DNA of 64,000 nucleotides from Sphingobacteriaceae bacterium DW12 (GTDB lineage Bacteria; Bacteroidota; Bacteroidia; Sphingobacteriales; Sphingobacteriaceae). The position numbers were made by a program, and so were the translations under genes. Within the stretch, counting starts at the first letter, position 1. Every line of letters starts with the position of its first letter. A model generated the notes under the pieces. The model made no database searches and was not told the origin of the DNA. It saw only the letters and a list, made by a program, of their open reading frames with translations. The stretch lies in assembly GCA_000783305.1 (NCBI GenBank), contig JROE01000002.1, positions 744,001 through 808,000 on the forward strand, read 5' to 3'. Positions 8,456 to 18,236 of the stretch are shown in pieces.

Positions 8456-10417
8456 TTACCATCCTGGATTCTGAATCAATTCACCCCAATGGTTCGATAC
8501 ATCTACATACGGTATCGGAAAGAAATAGTTCTTCTTTTTGAAAGAATATCCGTCCACGATTGTACGATCGTAAAATGTAATGTCCGTCGCTTTATAATTC
8601 ATCCCATACACGGAGCCACCAACACCTAAAGGGTTACCCCATGAGTCTCTCTGTACATTTTCAGCATCTTTCCATCTACGCATATCGAAATAACGTTTCC
8701 CCTCGAAAGCCAATTCCACAAGACGTTCACGCTTAATCCAATTTCGGATATCCTCTTTCGCACCCTGACCGTATCCCGGTAGACCGCCTCTATAGCGTAC
8801 CAAATTGAGATATTTTAGAATATCGGGATGTCCTGGCTCGCTTTCATTAAGCGCTTCTGCATACGATAGATAGATTTCTGCCAAGCGATATATAGGATAC
8901 TGTTTTTCAAACGAACCTTCAATACGCATATCTCCATCGTTGATGTATTTGACAATAGCATAACCTGTTCTTACCGAGGGCCTATCAGTTTCGATGTAGC
9001 CATCAGCAGTCTCCGCACGATAATCCACATAATAGTAAGGATCAACTTTATCATCTTGTTTAAAGCCTCGGCCATGAAAACCAATAGTCGCATAAAAACG
9101 AGCCTCACGATTCAATGTCCTGTCCGGTACCCCGGGATATACGTTGCCATTGAGAAAATTGGTACGAATGGGCGAGTTTAAAGAAGCTCCATTACCTAAT
9201 ATGTAACGACCGTCAGCAGCTCGTGATGTAGATAGATCCTTGTATAATTTATGATTTTCCTCTTCTATTGTTTTCCCATTGTTCATAAAAAAACCATCCA
9301 CAATCTTTTGGGTGGCAGCTACACGACCTGTATACATTGAATTGGATGATTTGTGTCCGCGTGGCCACCCTAGAGATGTCAAATTAAAATTTTGGTTAAA
9401 TCTAGATACCTGCCAAATTACTTCAGAATTCCAGTAATCCTCTCCTCCACTGAACAGCGCTTTAAATGAACGATAAGGATCTATGTTTGCTGGACCATTA
9501 GGCCAAGCGATGTCGTTGCCGATGAAATTGCCTAACGGCACCGTATAGTATCCATCGTTTGCAGGCACGGTAAAAAGTTCATATTGGTTCAAATCAATAA
9601 TGGCTTTATAAGCGGTTGCCGCTTTTGTCCATTTGCTTATTTCGTATCCAGTTGCAAAGAAAGGCTCTCCTTCTGGATTTACAAATGAGTTATATTCGGC
9701 ATTACCATTTACAAGAGGGCTCGCAGCCCATAGCAACACCCGCGCTTTTGTAGCCATCGCTACTGCTTTAGAGGGCCGCCCCAAATCAGAGCTTAAGATT
9801 TCAGCTTGATAAGACAACCCTTCGGTTGCGCTATCCAGTTCCTCCACCAAAAAATCGATGCATTCCTCTAACGTAGCGCGTTTAGTAGGATAAGTACCGC
9901 TAGCGTAGTCCACGGTTTTGTCCACAATTACAAATGGGCCATAAATCTCTAATAGCAACGAATAATAATATGCCCTTAAAAATCGGACATCTGCCTGATA
10001 GCTTTCCACTTCTCCCTCCTTCAATAACTTGTCATCTGCGAGATTTGACTTTTCTAAAAAGAGATTACACGTCCGAATGGCTTGATAGAGTTTCGCCCAA
10101 TAATTGAGTTCATAAGGCAAATTATCCGAGTTGTATTTACTCTGTGATAAAAGCAAAGCGATATAAGTATCTAAGCCCCCGTGCCCCTCATCACCCGCCC
10201 CACTAAATGGCCAACTGTGGTGGATATCCGTAAAATTAGGTAGGTGACCATAACATGCTGACCAAGCTTGCCTGATATCTTTGCGTGACTTCCAGATATC
10301 GTTCAAATTATCAACTTCATGAAGGTATTCCTCTGCATCCAAATACTTACAAGAATGTAAATTCAGCGCCAGCAATAGCGTAATCATAAAAGCCAGTGTC
10401 TTTATAAAATATTTCAT
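8456..10417 (-). CDS. SusD/RagB family nutrient-binding lipoprotein (PUL 1)
   Basis: A 653-residue outer-membrane lipoprotein of the SusD/RagB family. The signal peptide ends at the lipobox LHSC (Cys about 23). The body has the SusD TPR-like layout: an early YYSLLLEIYGPFVIVD segment, the middle CIDFLVEELDSA segment and the conserved C-terminal block with IYRLAEIYLSYAEALNE, ERLVELAFEGKRYFDMRRW and the closing FFPIPYVDVSNHWGELIQNPGW. The last two phrases are near-diagnostic. It caps the SusC channel of the gene 44 bases upstream and hands it oligosaccharides. The bound glycan cannot be read from the sequence. Confidence 0.93.
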   Translation of the reverse strand: MKYFIKTLAFMITLLLALNLHSCKYLDAEEYLHEVDNLNDIWKSRKDIRQAWSACYGHLPNFTDIHHSWPFSGAGDEGHGGLDTYIALLLSQSKYNSDNLPYELNYWAKLYQAIRTCNLFLEKSNLADDKLLKEGEVESYQADVRFLRAYYYSLLLEIYGPFVIVDKTVDYASGTYPTKRATLEECIDFLVEELDSATEGLSYQAEILSSDLGRPSKAVAMATKARVLLWAASPLVNGNAEYNSFVNPEGEPFFATGYEISKWTKAATAYKAIIDLNQYELFTVPANDGYYTVPLGNFIGNDIAWPNGPANIDPYRSFKALFSGGEDYWNSEVIWQVSRFNQNFNLTSLGWPRGHKSSNSMYTGRVAATQKIVDGFFMNNGKTIEEENHKLYKDLSTSRAADGRYILGNGASLNSPIRTNFLNGNVYPGVPDRTLNREARFYATIGFHGRGFKQDDKVDPYYYVDYRAETADGYIETDRPSVRTGYAIVKYINDGDMRIEGSFEKQYPIYRLAEIYLSYAEALNESEPGHPDILKYLNLVRYRGGLPGYGQGAKEDIRNWIKRERLVELAFEGKRYFDMRRWKDAENVQRDSWGNPLGVGGSVYGMNYKATDITFYDRTIVDGYSFKKKNYFFPIPYVDVSNHWGELIQNPGW

Positions 10418-10461
10418 TGTGTTCTGTTTAATGTTAATATTCAGTAATAACCGATTATTTT

Positions 10462-13400
10462 TTAAAGTTTAAATTTGACATCCAAACCCAACGAATACAT
10501 CCGCTTCAACGGATAAGCGTAGGAAGAGGTCTGTTCCGGGTTCCAATCTTTAAATTTGGAAAAAGTTGCGAGGTTGTCTCCTCTTCCATAAAAATAGATA
10601 CTCTTGAATGGGAACTTAGCGTCCTTTGGCACCCAATTATAACCTAACTCCATATCCGCTAGACGTACATATGTAGCCTCTCTTGTCCAAAAAGTAGACT
10701 GCTGTGAATTATTTGTATTTTCGGCTCCCACACCTAGACGCGGATATGTCGCATTGGGATTTTCTGTTTCCTTCGTCCCCGAATAAGATGCTGGCGTCCA
10801 ATGATCATTGTAAGCAACATTATAGATTGCTCCTTTACTTCCCGTAGCATTAAAAGGAATACGGCCGCCACGGATGGTCCGGAATTGGTCAGCTTTACCA
10901 ATCAGACGTGTTGCAAAAGTCCAATTCTTGTAACTCAGATCTATTGCCAAAGAATATGTCCATTTTGGCATTGTACTGCCCAACCAGACCCTGTCTTCCG
11001 GCGTAATGATTCCGTCGCCATTGATATCTTTGTACTTAATATCGCCAGGGAGAACGGTATTCCAGGTCTGTACAGGACTTTGGTCAATGTCTGCCTGATC
11101 TTTGAACAATCCTAAAGAAATATAATCCAAGTCTCGACCCCAATCTAGGCCGATACCACTCTGATATGGCATTTTGGGATCCAGTTGCCCATTCTCAATA
11201 ATTTTATTGATATTATAGGTTAAGATTCCACGAATATAATTCACTCTAAAATCACCGTATGTCTTCGTATATAGAATATCCAAATCGAAACCATTCGCAT
11301 ACATTTCACCTAAATTACCTTGGGGTACTGCCGGCAAGCCTAACGTTGACGGAAGGCGATTCAAATCTATCAACTGTGCTTCTCGGCTATTACGAAATAT
11401 ATCCAATACCACTTTAAACTGATTGAACAATCCTAGTTCCATCCCTAGATTCATTTTCTTGTTCTTTTCCCAAGTCAATCCTAATTGTTCCAACTTCGAC
11501 TCTCCGATTCCCGGAATATTCTGACCACTATAAGTGGTACCACCAAACCCAAAGGTATATCCATCACGTTGGGTAGTAGCTGCCAAATACCCAAATCGAG
11601 TAGCTGCTCCCGTAGCCCCTACAACCCCGTAGGATCCCCTTAATTTTAGCTGATTCACAACATTCTTTATACCCGTCCAAAATTTCTCTTCTGAAATCAT
11701 CCATCCCGCCCCAATCGAAGGAAAACTTGACCATCGCTTGTCCGGTGTAAACATTTGCGATCCCGATGCTCCAAAATTGATATCCGTAAAATACCTGTTT
11801 TTATACCCCCCTGTAAAGCGCCCAGCAAGAGATTGTTCACGAAGGGGAAGTGCGTTAATCAATAACGTACTCCCTTCTCCACTTGGCACATCAGCCATAT
11901 ACTCCCGCTGTTTATACAGGATGAGAGCGGTGGTAGAAAAATCTTGGCCAAAGTCATGCGCATAATTAAGACTACCCTGGACTTCAACCACTCGATTTCC
12001 TGAGGAAGGCTTGGACACAAACCTCATCTTATCATCCAAATCAGGGGTAGTATTCATCGTGACCAAATTACCCTCTTCGTCCCTTCCCGTCCCCATATAA
12101 CTATTAGCAAAGTCTGGACGATGTCGCTGATAATCCTTGATGTATTGATGGGTATAGTCATTTATTTTTGAAAATGACGCTATCCCATTGACGTACATCC
12201 CTTTTAGGATAAAATCAAGCTTTTGGGTCACATTAAGATTGGTAGACATGATATTCGAATAGTTTCTTAAGAAGCCCGTTTTATTCAACAAGGAAAATGG
12301 GTTGACCACACCATCCGATTCCTCAGGAGCCGTTCCATTAGAGTATTGCGCAGGAAAAAGTGTAGGATTGATCTCATTTATGATATCCAAGATTTGCCCT
12401 GTTCCCTGTCCTGGCTCTGTGGTCGTGTTGTAACGTCCATCAAATCCAAGACCCAATGTTGTAGTAGGGCTAATATCAGCTTTAAGATTGGACCTAAAAT
12501 TGAATTGATTATACTTCGCATTGGAATTATAAGATTCTAGGTTTCCACGAAACATGCCATCTTCAACATAATATCCCCCTGACATGTAATAGGTCACGAC
12601 ATTCCCCCCCCCACCTATATTAAAATTACCTTTATGCGACAGGTTGTTCGGTTTAATCAGTACATTATACCAATCCACATTTGGATAAAAATCCATATCC
12701 TCATCGCCAAATTTAGTAATCACCTCATCCGAATACGGGATTGCCCTGCCTCTAACAGCAAATGCCTCATTCCTCATTTTAGCATACTGAACTGCATCAA
12801 CCCAATCGGGCTTGTAGGTCGCATTATTGACCGATGAAGACAGGGACATATTGACACTTGGCTTCTCTGATATTTTCCCGGTTTTAGTCGTGATGACGAT
12901 TATACCATTTGCTCCTTCCAGTCCATATACAGCTGTTGCAGATGCATCCTTCAAGATGGAAAAACTCTCAATATCATTAGGATCGACATCGTCAATATTT
13001 CTTCGTAGCCCATCAATGAGGATTAAAGGTTCAGAACTCCCACTTACCGAATTAATTCCTCTTATAATAAAGTTAGCACCATCTTTCCCCGGTTGGCCCG
13101 AGCTTTGGCTAAAGGAGACACCCGCAACTCGACCTGCCAATTGATTAGTGAGCGACCTTGTCGGAGCAATGAGCTCCTTTGGATCCACAGTGCTAATAGC
13201 GCCTACTATACTGACTTTCTTCTGAACACCGTGCGCTACCACTACCACTTCATCCAGTTCACTATCTCCTTTTTTCATGACCACTTTTAACTGTCTGAGG
13301 TCGTATTCGCTCATCGATGCTGTTGATATACTAACTTCTAGATATCCTATTGAGGAAAATACCAGAATAGACTTCTCAGGGACATTGTTCATACTGAATA

Positions 13401-13923
13401 ATCCCTCCTCATCTGTAACCGTTCCAAAGAGTGCATTCGCTTTTACTCTAACTGAAATATTTGGCAGCGATTCACCGTTCTCGTTGGTTACTTTACCCGC
13501 TATCTGCGCCTCCTTTCCAGCTTTCGAAATTGGTTCGGCTGGCTGGGCTAATACTGGCTTCTCTAAAGTCTGGATCACGATAGTTCCGTCATTTATCTGA
13601 TAGGTAAGAGCTTGATTAGCCAACAATTTATCCAGCGCTAATCGCAAAGGTTCATTCTTCAGGGAGAGGGTGACCCGGGAGGCATGTTTTAACGTGGATT
13701 CTTTATAGATAAATCGATACTTCGTATTTGTCTGAATAGTTGAGAAGGCTGTTTCCAATGTAGCATTCTTTAGTTCCAGACTCACGGTTTGAGCTCCACT
13801 TTTTGACGGAGCTGCTAATACGAGTAACAGGAAAATTATTAATTTAACATTAATCAGGGTTTTGTATAGACTATGACAATGTCGCCTTAACCCTACATAT
13901 TGGGCAATACAGATTCTATCCAT
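10462..13923 (-). CDS. SusC/RagA TonB-dependent transporter with STN domain (PUL 1)
   Basis: A 1153-residue outer-membrane transporter. In order: signal sequence (hydrophobic stretch about 28-44), STN signalling domain (about 47-115, FSTIQTNTKYRFIYKEST), a carboxypeptidase-regulatory-like domain (about 138-215, IAGKVTNENGESLPNISVRV), a TonB-box-like DEVVVVAHG, the plug (about 230-345, with LIDGLRRNIDDVDPNDIESF and KDASATAVYGLEGANGIIVI) and a 22-strand-type barrel ending in SLGLDVKFKL. It imports glycan fragments captured by SusD. The STN domain should signal through the FecR protein encoded 147 bases upstream, so this locus is likely controlled by the FecI-type sigma factor next to it. Confidence 0.94.
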   Translation of the reverse strand: MDRICIAQYVGLRRHCHSLYKTLINVKLIIFLLLVLAAPSKSGAQTVSLELKNATLETAFSTIQTNTKYRFIYKESTLKHASRVTLSLKNEPLRLALDKLLANQALTYQINDGTIVIQTLEKPVLAQPAEPISKAGKEAQIAGKVTNENGESLPNISVRVKANALFGTVTDEEGLFSMNNVPEKSILVFSSIGYLEVSISTASMSEYDLRQLKVVMKKGDSELDEVVVVAHGVQKKVSIVGAISTVDPKELIAPTRSLTNQLAGRVAGVSFSQSSGQPGKDGANFIIRGINSVSGSSEPLILIDGLRRNIDDVDPNDIESFSILKDASATAVYGLEGANGIIVITTKTGKISEKPSVNMSLSSSVNNATYKPDWVDAVQYAKMRNEAFAVRGRAIPYSDEVITKFGDEDMDFYPNVDWYNVLIKPNNLSHKGNFNIGGGGNVVTYYMSGGYYVEDGMFRGNLESYNSNAKYNQFNFRSNLKADISPTTTLGLGFDGRYNTTTEPGQGTGQILDIINEINPTLFPAQYSNGTAPEESDGVVNPFSLLNKTGFLRNYSNIMSTNLNVTQKLDFILKGMYVNGIASFSKINDYTHQYIKDYQRHRPDFANSYMGTGRDEEGNLVTMNTTPDLDDKMRFVSKPSSGNRVVEVQGSLNYAHDFGQDFSTTALILYKQREYMADVPSGEGSTLLINALPLREQSLAGRFTGGYKNRYFTDINFGASGSQMFTPDKRWSSFPSIGAGWMISEEKFWTGIKNVVNQLKLRGSYGVVGATGAATRFGYLAATTQRDGYTFGFGGTTYSGQNIPGIGESKLEQLGLTWEKNKKMNLGMELGLFNQFKVVLDIFRNSREAQLIDLNRLPSTLGLPAVPQGNLGEMYANGFDLDILYTKTYGDFRVNYIRGILTYNINKIIENGQLDPKMPYQSGIGLDWGRDLDYISLGLFKDQADIDQSPVQTWNTVLPGDIKYKDINGDGIITPEDRVWLGSTMPKWTYSLAIDLSYKNWTFATRLIGKADQFRTIRGGRIPFNATGSKGAIYNVAYNDHWTPASYSGTKETENPNATYPRLGVGAENTNNSQQSTFWTREATYVRLADMELGYNWVPKDAKFPFKSIYFYGRGDNLATFSKFKDWNPEQTSSYAYPLKRMYSLGLDVKFKL

Positions 13924-14070
13924 ATCTTTTGACTGGTTTATAGTTAATAGTTCGTTGAGTTATATTTTTCTAAGATGCTGGTTTGTGGTCCGGCCGAATC
14001 ACTCCTATCGCAACCCAGAATGTGGATGGTAAGCGTCAGGTTATCCCCGTATAAGTAATTATTAGCGTTC

Positions 14071-15237
14071 TCATAATTTGCCGTATTTTACAATTAGTTT
14101 ATTATGCTCTATCACAAATCTATAGGCTGTCAAATCAGATAAGGTTTTACACACCGCAGCAATTGATTCACTTCTCTTAATCCCACCAACATATCTCTCT
14201 TTAGAGGGTTGAATCTGCATATCTATGTCAACTTTATACCATCTGGCTACTTCTCCTAAGATATCCGCAAGGTCTTTGCTGTTAAAGTAAAAATAACCAT
14301 CTCGCCAAGAAAGGGCTTCTTCCATATCAGCTATGCGTATTTGAATATCACCTTGACCACTGATTGTCTCATAACCGGCATTAATGATTTTATTATTCCC
14401 GCCTTCGCTAACTTTAACACGTCCTTCTGTAAGAATTGTCTTCACTTTTTGACCGTGTAAGTGCGTATTGATGTTAAAAGCTGTTCCCAAAGCTTCAACT
14501 TCGGTCCCCTCTACATGGACCTTGAACGGACGAGTAGCATCTTTAGCTACTTCAAAATAAGCTTCTCCTTTTACCGTTACATTCCGTTCATTACCTGGAA
14601 ATGCCGAAGGAAACTCCAACTCTGAGTCTGCATTCAGCCAAACCTTTGTCCCGTCAGCCAATTGAATATGGTAGGTCCCTCCTCTTGGGACTTCAAGTTT
14701 GTGGACACTGACTTCATCAACATCGCTTGCCGTGTAGTCTATTTGATTATTATGGATTTGGAGCGATATATTTCCATCGGCTATCGTCTTTGAAGTATGC
14801 TCTTCCAAAAGCACTTGACTACCATCCGAAAGTGTTAAAATAGCCATATTTGTCCCTGGTGATACCTTCACTTGCTCAGGCAATGCCCGTCCTCTGCTTT
14901 GCTTTGATGGTCCGTATTTAAAAATAAGACCACCGACGGAGGCTACTAGGATAACCGAAGCAGCAACGGCCAACCATTTCTTCGGAAGAATTGATTTAAC
15001 ATTGCTTTCCTCGGCTTTATTCAAAACATGCTCCCATTCGACTTGTGTGTCCAATTGCTGGTAGTATCCCAACCTTTCCTGGACTTGCACCATTTTGACA
15101 CCACGCTCTTTCACCCAATCTTCCAACTCTGGAAAATCAACCATCATTCTCTTTAGCTCCTGGAGTTCGCTAGCTGTTATTTGATCTTTTACAAATAGAG
15201 AAATAAGTTCGGCAGCTCTAAAATGTTTTGATTCCAT
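14071..15237 (-). CDS. FecR family anti-sigma factor (PUL 1)
   Basis: A roughly 388-residue inner-membrane regulator. An N-terminal cytoplasmic part is followed by one membrane helix (WLAVAASVILVASVGGLIF, about 88-106), then the periplasmic FecR domain with GGTYHIQLADGTKVWLNAD and the FEVAKDATRPFKVHV and EALGTAFNINTH motifs, and a C-terminal STN-interacting region (SWRDGYFYFNSKDLADILG). It holds the neighbouring sigma factor until the SusC STN domain signals substrate. I chose the ATG at 15237 (MESKHFRAAEL) because FecR proteins usually begin close to this point; an in-frame ATG at 15282 is also possible. It lies between the sigma factor and susC on the same strand. Confidence 0.9.
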   Translation of the reverse strand: MESKHFRAAELISLFVKDQITASELQELKRMMVDFPELEDWVKERGVKMVQVQERLGYYQQLDTQVEWEHVLNKAEESNVKSILPKKWLAVAASVILVASVGGLIFKYGPSKQSRGRALPEQVKVSPGTNMAILTLSDGSQVLLEEHTSKTIADGNISLQIHNNQIDYTASDVDEVSVHKLEVPRGGTYHIQLADGTKVWLNADSELEFPSAFPGNERNVTVKGEAYFEVAKDATRPFKVHVEGTEVEALGTAFNINTHLHGQKVKTILTEGRVKVSEGGNNKIINAGYETISGQGDIQIRIADMEEALSWRDGYFYFNSKDLADILGEVARWYKVDIDMQIQPSKERYVGGIKRSESIAAVCKTLSDLTAYRFVIEHNKLIVKYGKL

Positions 15238-15347
15238 GTTACATTGGTTGTTTTCCTTTTTAATACCTCTTAAAGAATCCATAATATCCTATTGAGGCCC
15301 CATCTCATATCTAAGACACGTAACGTGAAGAAAAGGGTGAAAAGAAT

Positions 15348-15893
15348 TTAAAAAAAGAAAGGAAAAATAAATTTTGCTGTTCTATAAATAGGCAGTAGGT
15401 GTTGTCTCAAAAGCTTAATCGCACGCTGCTTATGTGTCTTCACAGTATTGATAGATACATTGCAATGCGCTGCAATTTCCAGATTTGACTTCTCATCCAG
15501 ATACGATAATTTACAGATTTCTTGACATGCTGTAGGAAGAGAATTTACCGCTTTATGCAAATGGCCGACTAGTTCCGCATGAATCAAGGCATCTAACAAC
15601 AATCGGTCGTCCATCTCATCAAAATAATTGACATCCATATACTTATCAACGACCTTCGTCCGTCTTAAATGATTTAATGATGCATTCTTTACTGCTGTAT
15701 ACAAATAACTCTTTTGTGCACCATTATTCTTTTGAAGAGATTGAGAGGTTTCCAGCAGTTTCACAAAAATGTCCTGAACAAGATCTCGTGCTGTTTCATC
15801 ACACTGTACAATCCTCCAAGAGAATTCCACCAGTGAAACATAGTATTGTTCAAACAACAACTGAATTTCATTCTTTTCTAATGAATGTGTCAT
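15348..15893 (-). CDS. FecI-like ECF sigma factor (PUL 1)
   Basis: A 181-residue extracytoplasmic-function sigma-70 factor of the FecI type. Region 2 is seen in LFEQYYVSLVEFSWRIV with the following DLVQDIFVKLLE, and region 4 in LPTACQEICKLSYLDE followed by a helix-turn-helix with NLEIAAHCNVSINTVKTHK. It leads a same-strand series of sigma factor, FecR, SusC, SusD, lipoprotein, GH116 and RbsD-like genes. The expected role is to direct RNA polymerase to the PUL 1 promoter when the SusC/FecR pair senses the substrate. The 272-base gap upstream has no clear consensus promoter. Confidence 0.92.
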   Translation of the reverse strand: MTHSLEKNEIQLLFEQYYVSLVEFSWRIVQCDETARDLVQDIFVKLLETSQSLQKNNGAQKSYLYTAVKNASLNHLRRTKVVDKYMDVNYFDEMDDRLLLDALIHAELVGHLHKAVNSLPTACQEICKLSYLDEKSNLEIAAHCNVSINTVKTHKQRAIKLLRQHLLPIYRTAKFIFPFFF

Positions 15894-16078
15894 CCCTTTA
15901 AATCTTTATGATGGACTTATTTTTTTGGTCGATAATTTAGTGTTGTCGACAATAATATAAAATTAAATTCAATTTTCAAAAGTTCTTTTAATAGCGCAAT
16001 AGAAAAAAGCATTTTTACACACAGCTACACTCGGATAACCACAGGTTTTAGAACTAATTGAAAATTCAATAAAGTTAA

Positions 16079-16162
16079 ATTCCAACTGCTTTCAAAAGTG
16101 CTGCTATCGCTATAGCGGGTAGTTCAGTACTCGGATGTTCCTCAAAAGAAACGTTTTACTAA
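16079..16162 (+). pseudogene. Possible remnant of a Tat/lipoprotein signal peptide
   Basis: This 28-codon stretch has no start codon and is closed by stop codons on both sides. It reads as AFKSAAIAIAGSSVLGCSSKE, matching the hydrophobic core and lipobox (VLGC) of an exported lipoprotein signal, often preceded by RRxFLK in Bacteroidota. It sits directly past the 3' end of the aldolase gene, on the opposite strand. It may be the last piece of a decayed gene; chance cannot be excluded for so short a piece. Confidence 0.25.
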
Positions 16163-16165
16163 CAT

Positions 16166-16924
16166 TTATTTTTGATTCCGTAATGTGGAAATAATCAACA
16201 TGGATGCTTCTTGAATAATTCCCACATCAACAGAATAGGATATATAATTGACACCTACATTTATCCAAGACTTGGCATTTGATAAATTATCAGTAAAAAT
16301 CCCAGTCCCAATCCCTTTCTCTTTACATTTTGTAATTATTTCCTTCATTTTACCAATCACCAAAGGATGGTTAATCTGACCACTCATCCCCATAGATTGC
16401 GAAAGATCATAGGGTCCTAAAAAAATAAGATCGACACCTTCCACTTGAAGTATCTCCTCTATATTATCTATTGCTTCCTTTCCTTCCAGTTGCAATATTA
16501 AATAGTGCGTATTCGCTTCCTCAAAATAGATAAAGCGATCTTTATTGGAGTACTCGGCCGCACGGACGAAACGACAAACACCACGCATCCCCATCGGTTG
16601 AAATTTAGCATACTGCACCGCTTCTCGCGCTTCTTGTGCATTGGTAATCTGAGGTACTTGTACGCCTTTGGCTCCTACATCAAGTGCCTTGCCAATGTCT
16701 ACAGGGTCGTTCTGTGCAACACGAATAATGGGAAATGTATTCGAGACCTCTGCTGCTCGTATTAAATTCTGCGCATTAAGGATACTATTTGGTCCATGCT
16801 CTAAATCAATGATAATAAAATCAAAGCCGGCATAGCCCATAGCCTCTATCATACCTGGATCCGAAGTTTTGGAAAATGGACCAATTACGGTCCCTCCATT
16901 TTTGATTATTTCTACAAAACTCAT
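16166..16924 (-). CDS. HpcH/HpaI family aldolase (2-keto-3-deoxy sugar acid aldolase)
   Basis: A 252-residue class II, metal-dependent aldolase of the HpcH/HpaI family, which also includes 2-keto-3-deoxy-L-rhamnonate aldolase and 2-dehydro-3-deoxyglucarate aldolase. The expected active-site residues are visible: His43 in IIDLEHGPNS, Arg68 in IIRVAQND, Glu148 in LQLEGKEA and Asp173 in LGPYDLSQSMG. Such enzymes split 2-keto-3-deoxy acids into pyruvate and an aldehyde. It starts 15 bases after a D-galactonate dehydratase gene, so the likely substrate is 2-keto-3-deoxy-D-galactonate, giving pyruvate and D-glyceraldehyde. That assignment rests on context. The usual phosphorylative enzyme pair (KDGal kinase and KDPGal aldolase) is absent here. 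Confidence 0.85.
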   Translation of the reverse strand: MSFVEIIKNGGTVIGPFSKTSDPGMIEAMGYAGFDFIIIDLEHGPNSILNAQNLIRAAEVSNTFPIIRVAQNDPVDIGKALDVGAKGVQVPQITNAQEAREAVQYAKFQPMGMRGVCRFVRAAEYSNKDRFIYFEEANTHYLILQLEGKEAIDNIEEILQVEGVDLIFLGPYDLSQSMGMSGQINHPLVIGKMKEIITKCKEKGIGTGIFTDNLSNAKSWINVGVNYISYSVDVGIIQEASMLIISTLRNQK

Positions 16925-16939
16925 TTAAAAAAATTTACA

Positions 16940-18088
16940 CTACCATTCTGCTATTGAACCGTCTTGATGCCTCCATATAGGATTGTGCCAATCGTGTCCT
17001 ATGCGTTGCATTTCTAAAACATATTCTTCATTAATCTCAATACCTAAACCTGGCGCCGTCGGGATTTTAACAAATCCATTTTCGTAATCAAATACCTCTC
17101 GATTACTGACATAATCCAAGAGATCATTGCCACGATTGTAGTGGATGCCTAAACTTTGCTCCTGTATAGCAGCATTATAAGATACAGCATCAACCTGTAA
17201 ACAAGCCGCTAAAGCGATCGGTCCCAGTGGGCAGTGCAGAGCCAAAGCAACATCATACGCTTCGGCCATCGCAGCTATCTTTCGACACTCTGTAATACCA
17301 CCAGCATGGGATACATCTGGTTGTATAATATCGACCACATTGCTCTCCAGCACCCTCTTAAAATCCCACCTTGAAAAAAGGCGCTCGCCAAGCGCAATAG
17401 GGATGCTACTATTTCGGGCCAATTCTATAATCCCCTCTAGATTTTCCGATAACAATGGCTCTTCGATGAATATGGGATTGAATTCGACCAATTTGCGCAT
17501 CAGAATCTTAGCCATAGGCTTGTGTACACGGCCATGGAAATCAATACCTACATTGATGGCATTGCCGAAACGTTCCCTAATCAACCCCATCCTATCGAGC
17601 AATGCGTCGACTTCTGCAAACGAATCTAAAAACCGGAGTTTGTCGGTTCCATTGATTTTGATGGTTTTAAAACCACGATCTACAACGGCCTGTATCTCCT
17701 CCAACATAATCCTTGGTTCATCCCCCCCCACCCATGAATAGACTTCAATCTGAGATCTACATTTTCCACCTAGCAGCTCATGTACTGACGTTTGGTAATA
17801 CTTTCCCTTTATATCCCAAAGGGCTTGATCTATTCCCGCCAACGCACTCATCAATACAGGACCGCCACGGTAGAACCCTCCTCGATACATGGTATTCCAA
17901 TGATCTTCGATCGTAAGTGGGTCTTTACCTGTTAATATTTTCATCAACTCGTGGACAGCCGCCATTACTGTGTCGGCCCTTCCTTCCACCACGGGCTCCC
18001 CCCAACCAATTAACCCTTGATCGGTGACTATTTTAAGGAAAAGCCATCGAGGAGGAACCTTAAAAAGTTCGTACGAAATAATTTTCAT
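16940..18088 (-). CDS. dgoD: D-galactonate dehydratase
   Basis: A 382-residue member of the enolase superfamily (mandelate racemase group), close to E. coli DgoD along its length. The metal ligands Asp183, Glu209 and Glu235 and the catalytic His185 (GIDFHGRVH) and His285 (LALHCPLGPIALAA) fall at the numbers known for DgoD. The opening PPRWLFLKIVTDQGLIGWGEP and the ending WHNPIWRHQDGSIAEW are also characteristic. It removes water from D-galactonate to form 2-keto-3-deoxy-D-galactonate, the substrate offered to the aldolase encoded 15 bases downstream. The dehydrogenase that could supply galactonate lies 148 bases upstream. The active-site residues support the specificity well, although L-fuconate-type side activities cannot be excluded. 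Confidence 0.93.
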   Translation of the reverse strand: MKIISYELFKVPPRWLFLKIVTDQGLIGWGEPVVEGRADTVMAAVHELMKILTGKDPLTIEDHWNTMYRGGFYRGGPVLMSALAGIDQALWDIKGKYYQTSVHELLGGKCRSQIEVYSWVGGDEPRIMLEEIQAVVDRGFKTIKINGTDKLRFLDSFAEVDALLDRMGLIRERFGNAINVGIDFHGRVHKPMAKILMRKLVEFNPIFIEEPLLSENLEGIIELARNSSIPIALGERLFSRWDFKRVLESNVVDIIQPDVSHAGGITECRKIAAMAEAYDVALALHCPLGPIALAACLQVDAVSYNAAIQEQSLGIHYNRGNDLLDYVSNREVFDYENGFVKIPTAPGLGIEINEEYVLEMQRIGHDWHNPIWRHQDGSIAEW

Positions 18089-18236
18089 CCGTTTATATTG
18101 ATTTAATAATACTTATAAATTTAAATCGTATTACAGAACCTGTTGTGCATCTCCGATAGAATGGGGACACCTATCATCCTCATTTATTTACCTGATGATC
18201 TACCAACTGTCAGATTACAACGACTGGTTTCATGAT

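Noticed and set aside
16108..16117. CGCTATAGCG palindrome as a terminator for the galactonate operon
   Set aside because: The stem is only five base pairs with no loop and no T run, so it would not form a useful hairpin.
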